64,000 nucleotides of DNA from NCBI GenBank assembly GCA_964473365.1, contig CAYYOV010000016.1:8146-72145 (forward strand), written 5' to 3'. Of the stretch, positions 27,313-36,370 are shown in pieces. The stretch comes from 2-02-FULL-55-14 sp964473365 (GTDB lineage: Bacteria > Bacteroidota > Ignavibacteria > UBA10030). The notes under the pieces were generated by a model. That model had not been told where the DNA came from, made no database searches, and was given only the letters and a program-made list of their open reading frames with translations. Each line of letters begins with the position of its first letter. Position 1 is the first letter of the stretch. Made by a program: the position numbers and the translations under genes.

Positions 27313-28050
27313 CTATGCCTCCTCTTCCCCTTGCTGCAACTTCACCGTCTGAACGATGTTGTAGACTGCTTCGTCGAGCTGGTACGTGAAATTATCCACT
27401 TTGTTGATAAAGACGTTGTAGGCCACGATGCCTGTGATAGCGGCGATAAGACCGCCGGCCGTGTTCACGAGCGCTTCCGAGATGCCGAGCGAGAGCTGCA
27501 CGGCATCGGGTGCGCCAGTCGTGGCGAGCGCCTGAAACGACCGGATCATGCCCAACGTCGTTCCCAGCAACCCGACCATCGTGGAGACGGATGCGATCGT
27601 TGCGATGGCGATCAGGTTCTTTTCCAATAGGGGCATTTCGAGCGAGGTGGCTTCCTCGAACGCTTTCTGTAGCTCCGAGACCGTCTTGTCCGGTCCCAGC
27701 GGCTTCTTCCGCTTTCGCAGCTCCAAGTAGCGGTTCATTCCTGCCTTGAGAATGGTTGCCAACGATCCCTGCTGGGCATCGCAGAGCGCCACGGCTTCTT
27801 CGTATTTCTCCTCTTCGATCGCTGCCTCGATCGCCTTCAGGAATTTCGGGAGCGAACCCTTCCCGTTGGCCTTTCTGAGGCTCAGGGTCCGTTCGACCGT
27901 GAACGTAAAGACCATGATCGACAGGGCGATGAGTGCGATCACCAAATATCCGCCGTCCTGGATGAACTTCGGCAGGGCGTAGAAATAGATGATGGCAGAG
28001 ACGATGAATGCGGCGATGATGAGGCCGGTAATGAAGACCGATTGCTTCAT
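27313..28050 (-). CDS. exbB: ExbB/TolQ/MotA-family proton channel protein
   Basis: A 245-residue inner-membrane protein of the MotA/TolQ/ExbB family. There are two N-terminal helices (about 5-27 and 32-55), a cytoplasmic loop of about 100 residues with FEEATSLEMPLLEKNL, and the two conserved channel helices with IATIASVSTMVGLLGTTLGM and LVNTAGGLIAAITGIVAYNV. The TolQ/ExbB signature of small residues and threonines in the pore helix is intact. It is the first gene of the 12-gene surface cluster and has its own promoter upstream. It should form the proton-driven motor with the two ExbD proteins. Confidence 0.92.
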   Translation of the reverse strand: MKQSVFITGLIIAAFIVSAIIYFYALPKFIQDGGYLVIALIALSIMVFTFTVERTLSLRKANGKGSLPKFLKAIEAAIEEEKYEEAVALCDAQQGSLATILKAGMNRYLELRKRKKPLGPDKTVSELQKAFEEATSLEMPLLEKNLIAIATIASVSTMVGLLGTTLGMIRSFQALATTGAPDAVQLSLGISEALVNTAGGLIAAITGIVAYNVFINKVDNFTYQLDEAVYNIVQTVKLQQGEEEA

Positions 28051-28106
28051 GGAGGGGGTCCGGTCGAATGGAAAGGAAGAGATGAACCCTGGAATGAGGT
28101 TCGAAA

Positions 28107-28135
28107 AATATCAGCCCAATTTGGACGAATTGCAA
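28107..28135 (-). promoter_or_regulatory. Promoter of the exbB surface cluster
   Basis: On the - strand a TTGCAA hexamer (28130-28135), a 17-base spacer and GATATT (28107-28112) lie about 57 bases before the exbB ATG. The spacing is exact for a housekeeping sigma factor; the -10 is imperfect. Confidence 0.5.
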
Positions 28136-28172
28136 GGAAAGCGCATTGCCGCGCCTCTGCAGCGGGAACGCG

Positions 28173-29435
28173 TCAGACGGCCGTTTCGTCCGTGACGGGG
28201 ACGTGGACCCGCCGAAGGAGGACGAGGCCGGCGACGAGGAAGATGCCCACGGAAAGGATGGCGACGCGTTGGTTGAGCAGCGAGGACACGATGCCGAACA
28301 GAACGGGCCCGAGGATCGCAGAAGCCTTTCCGAAGAACGAATAGAATCCGAAGAACTCAGTTTTCTTGTCCTTGGGAATGATCTTGGACATCAGGCTGCG
28401 GCTGGTAGATTGCGATGAGCCAAGAGCGATACCGGCGAACCCGCCGATAACGGTGAAGGCGAGTTTTGATGTGACAAGGAACGCCGCGATCGTGATCAGG
28501 ATCCAGAGCAGGAGTGTGACGATGAGCGTTCTCTTGTGTCCGAGATGGTCCGCCAGAACCCCAAACGCGATCGAGCCAAGCAGGGCTGTCGTCTGGATCA
28601 TCGCGAAGAAGAGGACGATCTCGCTGATGTCAAACCCCAGCGTCTCGCGCGCGAAGATCGACGAGAAGACGATGATGGTGTTGATCCCGTCGACATAGAG
28701 AAAGTAGGCGGCCAGAAACCAGGCGATGTTGCGATACTGGGCGAGTGACCGGAATGTACCGGCCAGCCGTGTGAAGCCGGATTGCAGGACTTCAAGATCG
28801 ATCCGATGAAGCCTCTGCCGGTCGGGCAGAAAGAGAAACAGCGGAAGGGAGAACAGAAGGAAGATGGCAGCCGCCATCAAAAAGCTCAGCCGAATATTGC
28901 CGAGGTTGGCCTCGCCGAATCCGCCGGCGTAGAGTGGGAACGCTGCTGCCAGGGTCAGGAGCGAACCGGCGTATCCGGCGGCGAAACCGTAGCCGGACAC
29001 GCGTCCGTAACTCCGGGGTGTCGTGATTTCCGGGAGGAACGCGTCATAGAAGACGAGACCGGCCTCGAAGCCGATGTTGGCCAGAATCAGGAGGGCGATG
29101 CCGGCGGCCACCATTCCCGGGAGCACGCCAGCCAGCGACGCGGTGGCCACGATGCACAGTCCGGTGAACAACGCGAGAAAACCCTTCTTCCCGCCTCCGG
29201 CATCTGCGACCGCACCAAGCACGGGTGAGACGAGGGCCACGATCACCATCGAAACGCTGAAGGCGAGTCCCCACAGCGCATCAGCATACGGTCCGCCGCC
29301 CGCAACAATCTCGCGGAAGTACAGCGGATAGCCGACGGTCAGGATGGTGACATAGAAAGCGGTATTGGCAAAATCGAAGAGCGCCCACGATAGGATCGAA
29401 CCGCGCGCACCGATGCCGGCAGCAGGTCGTATCAT
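28173..29435 (-). CDS. MFS transporter of the UMF1/Atg22 type
   Basis: A 420-residue major facilitator with about 12 hydrophobic helices. The beginning SWALFDFANTAFYVTILTVG (WALYDWANSAF in relatives) and the following FSVSMVIVALVSPVLGAVAD are typical of the UMF1/Atg22-like family, as is EITTPRSYGRVSGYGFAAGY. In fungi Atg22 exports amino acids from the vacuole; in bacteria the substrate is unknown. It overlaps nusB by 4 bases (ATGA) and ends the leucine dehydrogenase-nusB operon. The pairing with leucine dehydrogenase makes an amino-acid or keto-acid substrate possible, but that is speculation. Confidence 0.85.
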   Translation of the reverse strand: MIRPAAGIGARGSILSWALFDFANTAFYVTILTVGYPLYFREIVAGGGPYADALWGLAFSVSMVIVALVSPVLGAVADAGGGKKGFLALFTGLCIVATASLAGVLPGMVAAGIALLILANIGFEAGLVFYDAFLPEITTPRSYGRVSGYGFAAGYAGSLLTLAAAFPLYAGGFGEANLGNIRLSFLMAAAIFLLFSLPLFLFLPDRQRLHRIDLEVLQSGFTRLAGTFRSLAQYRNIAWFLAAYFLYVDGINTIIVFSSIFARETLGFDISEIVLFFAMIQTTALLGSIAFGVLADHLGHKRTLIVTLLLWILITIAAFLVTSKLAFTVIGGFAGIALGSSQSTSRSLMSKIIPKDKKTEFFGFYSFFGKASAILGPVLFGIVSSLLNQRVAILSVGIFLVAGLVLLRRVHVPVTDETAV

Positions 29436-29914
29436 GCCTTGGTTCGGGTCCGTCGAGGTGCCGCGAGGTCGAGCAAGCCACGGCCGGCCTTCTTGAGCTG
29501 CCCGCCGCTTCTCAAATGGCCGAGGACAGAATCGAGAACGCCATTCACGAACTTATCGCTCTTCTCCGTGCTATAGGCGCGTGCGATCTCGATGGCCTCG
29601 TTGATCGAGACCTTGGGGGGGATGTCGGGGAAGTAGAGCAGCTCGCAGATCGCGATGCGAAGGATGATCTTGTCGAGAACTGCCAGACGCGTGAACTCCC
29701 AGTGCTCAACCTGTTCGCGGATGAGCGCATCAAGATCCTTGCTTGTTTCGTGAACCTTGAGAATGAGGGAGCGAGCGAACCGGAAGGCAACGTCGTCATC
29801 CTTCAGGCCTGCCAGAAGGTCATCGACGGCCGGATTTTCCGGATTCTTGGAGACCTCGCAGGCATAGAGGGCTTGCAGAACGCGTTCTCGGACGCGGCGA
29901 CGTCGGGCTGTCAT
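29432..29914 (-). CDS. nusB: Transcription antitermination factor NusB
   Basis: A 160-residue all-helical RNA-binding protein that with NusE (S10) binds boxA in rRNA leaders and prevents early termination. The family pattern is clear: RRRVRERVLQALYACEV at the N-terminus, then LDKIILRIAICELLYFPDIP, PKVSINEAIEIARAYSTEKS and FVNGVLDSVL. The C-terminal 20 residues are a basic extension beyond the usual end. It starts 15 bases after leucine dehydrogenase. Confidence 0.95.
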   Translation of the reverse strand: MTARRRRVRERVLQALYACEVSKNPENPAVDDLLAGLKDDDVAFRFARSLILKVHETSKDLDALIREQVEHWEFTRLAVLDKIILRIAICELLYFPDIPPKVSINEAIEIARAYSTEKSDKFVNGVLDSVLGHLRSGGQLKKAGRGLLDLAAPRRTRTKA

Positions 29915-29929
29915 GCGATCGGTGGGGGA

Positions 29930-31021
29930 TCAGCGGCTGTGTTGGCCCCGCGAGGCCGAATAGATCTGGTTGATGCGTCCCATCGATGCGATGCGGTCCT
30001 CTGCGATCTTGTTTGCCGCAACGGAGGTAGGGAGTTTTTCCCGATCGGCGATCTCGAAGATCTTCCGGATGATATCGTAAATCCCTTCGGCCTGGCGTAA
30101 TGCACGTTTCTCGCTGTACCCCTCGAGCTCATTCGCGACGTTGATAAGTCCCCCTGCGTTGATGGCGTAATCGGGGGCGTAGGCGATCTTCCTGTCGATG
30201 AGCATCGTCATGTGCTTCTTTTCGTCGAGGAGTTGATTGTTGGCTCCGCCGGCGACGACGGCACATTTCAGCCGAGGGATCGTGTCGTCGTTGAGGATCC
30301 CGCCGAGCGCGCACGGTGCGAATACGTCCATCGGCACGTCGTAGATCTTGTCGGGCTTGACGAATGTTCCCTTGAGGCGGCGTGCGAGATTTCTGGCCCG
30401 CTCCTCCGCGATGTCGGTCACAACGATCTTTGCTCCCTCCTTCGCGAGGTGCTCCCCGAGGTATGAGGCAACCTTGCCGGCGCCCTGAATGGCGACGCGT
30501 TTCCCTTTCAGGGAGTCAGCGCCGAACACCCTGCGGACTGCCGCTTTCATGCCAACATAGACCCCGAGTCCCGTGACCGGCGAAGGATCGCCGCTGCCGC
30601 CGAGCGCCCGCGAGATCCCAGTCACGTGCTTTGTCTCCATCCGCACCCACTCCATGTCCTGCACGCTGGTGTTGACGTCCTCGGCCGTGATGTAACGGCC
30701 GCCGAGCGTGTCAACGAACCTGCCGTAGGTCCGAAAGAGTGTCTCGCTCTTGATCGTGGCCGCATCACCAATGATGACAGCCTTTCCGCCTCCGAGATTC
30801 AGACCGGCAACGGCAGCCTTGTATGTCATGCCACGCGAGAGCCGGAGAACGTCACGCATCGCCTCTTCTTCGGTTGCGTAGGACCAGAGACGCGTTCCGC
30901 CGAGTGCTGGCCCGAGCGTGGTGTTATGGACGGCGATGATCGCCCGAAGACCGACCTTCTTGTCCGAACAGAGGACGACTTGCTCATGATCACGCCGATC
31001 GATCTCGTCGAAGAGTTTCAT
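29930..31021 (-). CDS. ldh: Leucine dehydrogenase (Glu/Leu/Phe/Val dehydrogenase family)
   Basis: A 363-residue NAD-dependent amino-acid dehydrogenase that deaminates leucine and other branched-chain amino acids to keto acids in the cytoplasm. The ATG at 31021 has AGGA 9 bases upstream. An in-frame ATG further upstream would run through the promoter and is rejected. Family features are GPALGGTRLW, the catalytic lysine region KAAVAGLNLGGGKAVI, TAEDVNTSVQDME, the NAD-binding GAGKVASYLGEHLAKEGAKI, and CALGGILNDDTI. Length and motifs fit leucine rather than glutamate dehydrogenase. nusB and a transporter gene follow in one operon. Confidence 0.88.
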   Translation of the reverse strand: MKLFDEIDRRDHEQVVLCSDKKVGLRAIIAVHNTTLGPALGGTRLWSYATEEEAMRDVLRLSRGMTYKAAVAGLNLGGGKAVIIGDAATIKSETLFRTYGRFVDTLGGRYITAEDVNTSVQDMEWVRMETKHVTGISRALGGSGDPSPVTGLGVYVGMKAAVRRVFGADSLKGKRVAIQGAGKVASYLGEHLAKEGAKIVVTDIAEERARNLARRLKGTFVKPDKIYDVPMDVFAPCALGGILNDDTIPRLKCAVVAGGANNQLLDEKKHMTMLIDRKIAYAPDYAINAGGLINVANELEGYSEKRALRQAEGIYDIIRKIFEIADREKLPTSVAANKIAEDRIASMGRINQIYSASRGQHSR

Positions 31022-31061
31022 GGGAGGTTCCTGATGCGGGGGGAGGGACGACAACAGAACG

Positions 31062-31090
31062 AACATAGATAAAAAACCCCGGCGCGGCAA
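31062..31090 (-). promoter_or_regulatory. Promoter of leucine dehydrogenase, overlapping a terminator
   Basis: On the - strand TTGCCG (31085-31090), 17 bases, TATGTT (31062-31067). The -35 hexamer lies inside the hairpin that ends the upstream cyclase gene and the spacer contains its T run. Confidence 0.5.
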
Positions 31091-31104
31091 CTGCCGGCCG
31101 GGGG
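31071..31104 (-). terminator. Intrinsic terminator after the cyclase gene
   Basis: On the - strand CCCCGGC and GCCGGGG enclose an inner CGGC/GCCG pairing, followed directly by six Ts (31071-31076). It begins 7 bases after the stop codon of the cyclase-TPR gene. Confidence 0.85.
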
Positions 31105-31110
31105 TGCGGA

Positions 31111-34086
31111 TCAGTTCGAGGCCGACCCGTCGCTGAGTGAGCGGGCGAAGAGGGCCCGGAATTCCGGGTCGTCCTTGATAGAGCCAAAATCGGGATTGAG
31201 GGCTTCAGCCAGATCCAAACGCCGGTCCACCGCGAACTTCAGCGCTTTCAAGGCCTCGTCCTTTTTCTGGATCAGCGTATAGACGTTGGCGATGCGATAC
31301 CATTGAGTCGGAGTCAGATCTTCGCCCTCCATCACGCGGGAAAGCGACGTGCCGGCCTCCCCGAACTTTCCGATGCGGGCATAGAGCAGTGCCTGATAGA
31401 TGAGCGCTGAGGTGTTCTGCGGGTCGCGTTCGATCGCGGCGGCGGCCGCACTCAGACCGGCGTTGAAGTGGACCTCAGCTGAATCAAGCTGCTCTGCGAA
31501 TGCGCGCCCCAGAAGATACTGCGCCCGGTAGGGCTCCGACGAGCCGTCCGCCCGTTGTCGATAGAACTCGACCAATGCTGGTGGACGTGTGCCCCGGAGC
31601 CACGCGCTGGCCAGATACTGTGCTGTGATGAACGTTTCCGGCCCGCCAGCCGCGATGGCTTTTTCGTAAAGGTCAGCGGCGCCGGGATTGTCTCCCTTCC
31701 AATGGAGCAGGAGGCCTTTCAGGAAGAGCGTACGCGGATGCTGAGGATCGATGACAGCTGCCCGGTCGAGGGCCGCCGTCGAGCCGGCGACGTCGCCGGT
31801 CGTGAGGAGTATCTCTGCGATTATCCGGTTGCACTCGGGTTGGAATGGATCAAGCTCGAGCGCTCTCTGGCTAGCCACGAGGGCAGTCCCGAATCGGCGC
31901 CCGGCCAGCGCGACAACAGAAGCTGCCCGTTGGACTTCGGGGCGAAGCGCATCATCCCGAAGAGCATCTTGGACCCAGTTCGTCGCTGAAATGAGCGCAG
32001 TTTCGGGGAGGAGCCCGAATCGAACAAGGCGGGCGGTGGCCTCTGCCCGCACGGCACGCGCGGCTGGGAAATCGGCGGAAGAATCAGCCAAGCCCGACAT
32101 GCGACTGCGCGCCGAATCGAGCAGTTGGGCATCATCGCGATCCAAATACGAACGGGCTTCAAGATATGCCCCAAGTCCGGTCCCATCAACAAATGGCAGC
32201 GGAAGGTTGTCAGGCACGGCGTCGAGTCCAACGTCTTGGATCAAGGCTAGAATGGCCTGCGACCGGAATTGATCTATCCCGGCGATGGTCGTCCGGAACC
32301 GCCGATTCATCATCGGCTCCTGAGTCGCCGCATTGACAAGGCGGAGTGTGACCTCATACGTCTCGCCTGATCGGGCGACGGTGCCCGTGAGCACGTGTCG
32401 CACGTTCAAGGCTGAAGCGATGGATCCGATAGAGGACATTCCCGAATCTGCGGACGCCGACGGAGCCATGCAGCGCGCTTCCACATGTTCGAGTCTTGCG
32501 ACATCCTTGAGAATGATCGAAGGGATCGCGCTCAGCAAGGGGTCTCCGGTTGCTTCGTCATTGGCCGGCGCAAATGCCAGGGCCGTGACCTCGAGAGTGA
32601 CGGGGAAGAGAAGACGCCAGACAAGCGGTGCGACGATGGCGACGGTGCCCGCCACCAAGAGTCCGCCCACGACCTGCAGGACGCGTTTGGTCGGGAAGGG
32701 GCGCCTCTTGGGTTCTTCGACCACCGGCTTTGCCACACGTTGCTCTTCGGCCCGTCGCTGCATCACGATCTGTCGGGCCTCAGCGTTCCGTTGTGCTTGC
32801 TCTTCGGCAATCTGATGGTCTTCCTCCGTCCGATGTTCTTGCTTGAGCTTGATCTCCTGTTCTAGTTCCCGTGCCGTAAAATTGTTCGGGTCCAGCTTGT
32901 AGATGTCTCTGAGCGTGTAGACGGCCTGCGTATAGTTTCGCTGGTCCATCTGAAAGCGGACAGCCGTAATCAGGTCTTCGATCTTCTGCTGCTCTTGTTG
33001 ACGAGCCTCCTCCTGACTCTTCCGGCTCTTTTCGACCTGTTTGGCGCGTGATTCTTGTTCGATGCGATACCGTTCTTCTTCGATGCGAAGGAGGACCTGC
33101 TGTGCACCCACGTGCAGCGGGAAGTACTCAAAGACCCTGTTCGTCTCACGTTCGGCGTCGGCGAGTTTGCCCTGGGCGATCAGTTCCCTCGCCGTCTGCA
33201 GGAACTTCTGAGCCTTGGATTCGTGCTCCTCCTCCGTTTTCCGCTTGGTCTCGCTGATGCCGAATGTCGGGTCGAGGTCATCGATCTTCTTGAGTTCAGC
33301 CTCTGCTTCGGCGATGTGACCAAGCTGATAGTACTTTTCGGCCCGGGCGTAGTATTCTTCGACGAGCCTCTTCCTCTCCTGTTCATTCATCTGCCCCGCG
33401 GCCGCACGCTGCTTGGCTTCCTCGACCTTCCGTGCCTCATGCTTTTCGTCCCGCTCCCGTTTGGCACCCACCTCGACAAGGGTGGACCGAGAGTGTTCAA
33501 CGGCCGACGGTGACGGGTCAGCAAAGGCCGGGATCTCTTCAATCAAGATCTCATGGATCTCGACCGGTTCGGGGATATTCTTGAGCGTGATCTGACCTAT
33601 CCGAAACGTCTTCAGCGACATCTTGTTCCGGACCTGGTTGAAGACGTCTCCCGAGATGCAGATACGTGTGGGTTCGGTGATCGATTCGACGCGCGAAGCG
33701 ACATTCACGCCATCGCCGATGATATCGTCCCCACGGATGATGACGTCACCGAGATGGATGCCGATCCGGATCTCGATCCGATCGAACTCTGACTTGCCGC
33801 TGTTGTACGAATGGAACTTCTTCTGTGCTTCGATGCTGCACTTCACGGCGTTGACAACACTGCCAAAATCGATCATGAACGAGTCGCCGATCGACTTGAT
33901 GACCCGCCCCCCATACTTCGTCGTAAGCACGCGCATGAGCGCGTCGTGCTTCTTCAGCAGGTCGAACGCACCGGCCTCGTTCTCGGCCATCTTCCGAGAG
34001 AAACCCTTGATGTCCGTGAACATCACGGCGGCCAGCTTTCGCGTGGCTTCTTCTTCAGGACTTAGGGCAGGATCGATCGGGGTCAC
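31111..34086 (-). CDS. Transmembrane class III nucleotidyl cyclase with TPR domains
   Basis: A 991-residue protein. Residues about 15-190 are a class III adenylate/guanylate cyclase domain: VMFTDIKGFS with metal ligand D25, IKSIGDSFMIDF with K64 and second metal ligand D68, and IIGDGVNVASRVES in the substrate loop. Residues about 200-460 are highly charged helices with TPR-like units. One membrane helix follows at about 468-490. The C-terminal half is predicted outside the cytoplasm and contains a FlgO-like segment (LTGTVARSGETYEVTLRLVN) and several TPRs. cAMP is the more likely product, but the substrate is not settled by sequence. The start codon is GTG at 34086. Confidence 0.85.
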   Translation of the reverse strand: MTPIDPALSPEEEATRKLAAVMFTDIKGFSRKMAENEAGAFDLLKKHDALMRVLTTKYGGRVIKSIGDSFMIDFGSVVNAVKCSIEAQKKFHSYNSGKSEFDRIEIRIGIHLGDVIIRGDDIIGDGVNVASRVESITEPTRICISGDVFNQVRNKMSLKTFRIGQITLKNIPEPVEIHEILIEEIPAFADPSPSAVEHSRSTLVEVGAKRERDEKHEARKVEEAKQRAAAGQMNEQERKRLVEEYYARAEKYYQLGHIAEAEAELKKIDDLDPTFGISETKRKTEEEHESKAQKFLQTARELIAQGKLADAERETNRVFEYFPLHVGAQQVLLRIEEERYRIEQESRAKQVEKSRKSQEEARQQEQQKIEDLITAVRFQMDQRNYTQAVYTLRDIYKLDPNNFTARELEQEIKLKQEHRTEEDHQIAEEQAQRNAEARQIVMQRRAEEQRVAKPVVEEPKRRPFPTKRVLQVVGGLLVAGTVAIVAPLVWRLLFPVTLEVTALAFAPANDEATGDPLLSAIPSIILKDVARLEHVEARCMAPSASADSGMSSIGSIASALNVRHVLTGTVARSGETYEVTLRLVNAATQEPMMNRRFRTTIAGIDQFRSQAILALIQDVGLDAVPDNLPLPFVDGTGLGAYLEARSYLDRDDAQLLDSARSRMSGLADSSADFPAARAVRAEATARLVRFGLLPETALISATNWVQDALRDDALRPEVQRAASVVALAGRRFGTALVASQRALELDPFQPECNRIIAEILLTTGDVAGSTAALDRAAVIDPQHPRTLFLKGLLLHWKGDNPGAADLYEKAIAAGGPETFITAQYLASAWLRGTRPPALVEFYRQRADGSSEPYRAQYLLGRAFAEQLDSAEVHFNAGLSAAAAAIERDPQNTSALIYQALLYARIGKFGEAGTSLSRVMEGEDLTPTQWYRIANVYTLIQKKDEALKALKFAVDRRLDLAEALNPDFGSIKDDPEFRALFARSLSDGSASN

Positions 34087-34106
34087 GAGCGCTCAGGAAA
34101 ATGAAC

Positions 34107-34124
34107 CATTACAGACGTGTAATG
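34107..34124. promoter_or_regulatory. Perfect 7-bp palindrome in the cyclase leader
   Basis: CATTACA-GACG-TGTAATG, a perfect dyad just downstream of the predicted transcription start of the cyclase gene. It is placed as a repressor operator would be. No binding factor can be assigned. Confidence 0.4.
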
Positions 34125-34138
34125 CTTTTGTTCAAGCC

Positions 34139-34167
34139 AAGATATCGACGCCGGGCCGGAATGTCAA
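34139..34167 (-). promoter_or_regulatory. Promoter of the cyclase-TPR gene
   Basis: On the - strand a consensus TTGACA (34162-34167), a 17-base spacer and TATCTT (34139-34144). It lies about 53 bases before the GTG start. Confidence 0.6.
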
Positions 34168-34204
34168 CGAACGCATTGTGCTTCGTATCAAGCGCCGACA
34201 CAGC

Positions 34205-36334
34205 CTAGGATAGGTAGAATTTCTCAACGTATTCCGCCACCATCCGGTCTGTACTATATTCAGGAACGAGCGATTCCATGGCATTCCTGACGCGTTTGAT
34301 CCATCCGCGGGGAATTCCATGGTCGTCGCGGAGATAGAATTCGGGGATCACTTGGTCTCGCAGGACGGCAAGGAGATTCTCGGAATCGATCGCATCCTGC
34401 CGTTCCGTGTCCGGGTCGTTGGAATCTTCGCCAATGGCCCAGCCGTTCGTTCCGTCGAATCCTTCCCTCCACCAGCCGTCGAGAATGCTGACATTCAATC
34501 CGCCATGGATGCCGACCTTCTGACCACTTGTGCCGCTGGCTTCGAGCGGGCGTCGGGGATTGTTCAGCCATACGTCGCATCCGGCGATGAGATGACGCGC
34601 GACGCCGATATCGTAGTTCTCGAGAAAGATGACCTTGCCGAACAGCTGCGGGTGACGGCCGTATTCAATGATCCGCTGTATGAATCGTTTCCCGTCGTTG
34701 TCGCGCGGATGGGCCTTGCCGGCGAAGATGACCTGGACCGGACGTTCGGGATCCGTGAGCAAGGGAAGGATCCGGTCGAATTCCCGGAAGATGAGGGGGG
34801 CTCGCTTGTACGTCGCAAAACGTCGCGCAAACCCGATCGTCAGCGCATCGGGTGACAACACCTGCGCGAACGCTGCCGCCCCATCGCCGCCGATGCGCAG
34901 ATGTTGCTCGCGCAGACGGCGCCGGGCATACTCCACCAGATCGCGGCGCAACGTGTACCGGAGCGCCCAAAGTTCCTCGTCGGTGGCGAGTTCCTGGTCC
35001 TGCATCTTCTTCCAGAAGCGACGGTCCATGAGTTTCGCCGTCCAATCGGACCCAAGTCGCTTGTTCCAGAAGTCGTGCGCATGCACCGACGCCCAACCGG
35101 GCGTGTGGATGCCGTTCGTCACATGCCCGATGGGGACCTTGTCAGCGGCCAGCCCCGGATACAACTCCTTCCACATCTCGCGCGACACCTGTCCGTGAAG
35201 TTCGCTGACGCCGTTCGCGTGTCGGGACATCCGCAACGCGAGTACGGTCATCGTGAACGGCTCGTTGTGATCGGCCGGATGCACGCGCCCGAACGACATG
35301 AGGTCGTCGAGTGACAGCCCGGTGGAGCTCCAGGTGGGTCCGAACGTATGCTCCATCAATTCGCGCGAGAATCGGTCGTGGCCCGCCGGAACCGGCGTGT
35401 GAGTCGTGAAGAGACAACGACGGCGCACGAGCGTCTCCGCGGCGGAGCGGTCGTGGCCATCTTTCATGGCGCGCTGAAGGAGCTCGATCGCGAGAAAAGC
35501 CGAGTGACCTTCGTTCATGTGATACACCGAAGGCTGGACGCCGAGAGAATCGAGCAGTCGCACGCCGCCAACACCGAGGACGATCTCCTGACCGATCCGG
35601 GTGTCGATATTCCCGCCGTACACGTGGCTGGTCAGCCCCTGGAAGTGGAAATCGTTCTCAGGCAGGTTCGTGTCGAGCAGGTAGAGCGTGGCGCGTCCGA
35701 CCTGTGCCTTCCACGTCTGGAAGAAGACGGTGCTGTGACCGATCTGGACGGAGTTCAGGAGCCGTCCGCCTTCGGCGGTCATGACAAGCTCGATCGGAAG
35801 GTCTTCAACGTGGTTGGGTTCGTACACCTCCTGCTGCCACCCGTCGGCGCCGACACGTTGGTGGAAGTAGCCCTCCCGGTAGAACAGCGTGATGCCGATG
35901 AACGGGATCGCCAGATCGCTGGCCGACTTGATATGGTCGCCCGACAAGATGCCAAGGCCGCCAGAGTAGATCGGCAGTGATTCATGGATACCGAACTCGG
36001 CGCTGAAGTAGGTGACGGGATGCTTGAGCGATGCGGCGTGCTGTGTTGCCCACGTCGTGGTTGCGCTCATATATTCGTCAAAATCCGAGAGCACCGAACG
36101 AACCTTTCGCGAGAACTCCGGATCGTGCAATCGCGCGGTCAGTTCCTGCTGCGAAATCTCCCGCATGACCGCGACGGCGTTGTGATTCGAGTCTCGCCAA
36201 CGCTGAGGGGCGAGGCGGTAGAAGACCCGTTGTGCCTCCGGGTTCCAGGTCCACCACAAATTGCGGGACATCTCCCGAAGGCGATCTCCCAGATGGTTGG
36301 GTCCGTTGTGTTTCTTTGTGTGCGCGTTCGACAT
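34205..36334 (-). CDS. glgP: Alpha-glucan (glycogen) phosphorylase, GT35
   Basis: A 709-residue PLP-dependent phosphorylase that releases glucose 1-phosphate from glycogen or maltodextrin. It belongs to the shorter bacterial alpha-glucan phosphorylase group with an N-terminal DUF3417-like part (NLWWTWNPEAQRVF). Seen are FSAEFGIHESLPIYSGGLG, VYHMNEGHSAFLA, TTHTPVPAGHDRF, GFARRFATYKRAPLI, and the PLP-lysine region RRPLEASGTSGQKVGIHGG. It starts 36 bases after the stop of ackA and is probably cotranscribed, linking glycogen use with acetate formation. The region after its stop (34087-34204) has no clear terminator. Confidence 0.93.
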   Translation of the reverse strand: MSNAHTKKHNGPNHLGDRLREMSRNLWWTWNPEAQRVFYRLAPQRWRDSNHNAVAVMREISQQELTARLHDPEFSRKVRSVLSDFDEYMSATTTWATQHAASLKHPVTYFSAEFGIHESLPIYSGGLGILSGDHIKSASDLAIPFIGITLFYREGYFHQRVGADGWQQEVYEPNHVEDLPIELVMTAEGGRLLNSVQIGHSTVFFQTWKAQVGRATLYLLDTNLPENDFHFQGLTSHVYGGNIDTRIGQEIVLGVGGVRLLDSLGVQPSVYHMNEGHSAFLAIELLQRAMKDGHDRSAAETLVRRRCLFTTHTPVPAGHDRFSRELMEHTFGPTWSSTGLSLDDLMSFGRVHPADHNEPFTMTVLALRMSRHANGVSELHGQVSREMWKELYPGLAADKVPIGHVTNGIHTPGWASVHAHDFWNKRLGSDWTAKLMDRRFWKKMQDQELATDEELWALRYTLRRDLVEYARRRLREQHLRIGGDGAAAFAQVLSPDALTIGFARRFATYKRAPLIFREFDRILPLLTDPERPVQVIFAGKAHPRDNDGKRFIQRIIEYGRHPQLFGKVIFLENYDIGVARHLIAGCDVWLNNPRRPLEASGTSGQKVGIHGGLNVSILDGWWREGFDGTNGWAIGEDSNDPDTERQDAIDSENLLAVLRDQVIPEFYLRDDHGIPRGWIKRVRNAMESLVPEYSTDRMVAEYVEKFYLS

Positions 36335-36370
36335 GGACGACGAAATAGTGGTGGATGGTTCGTGGGCGGC

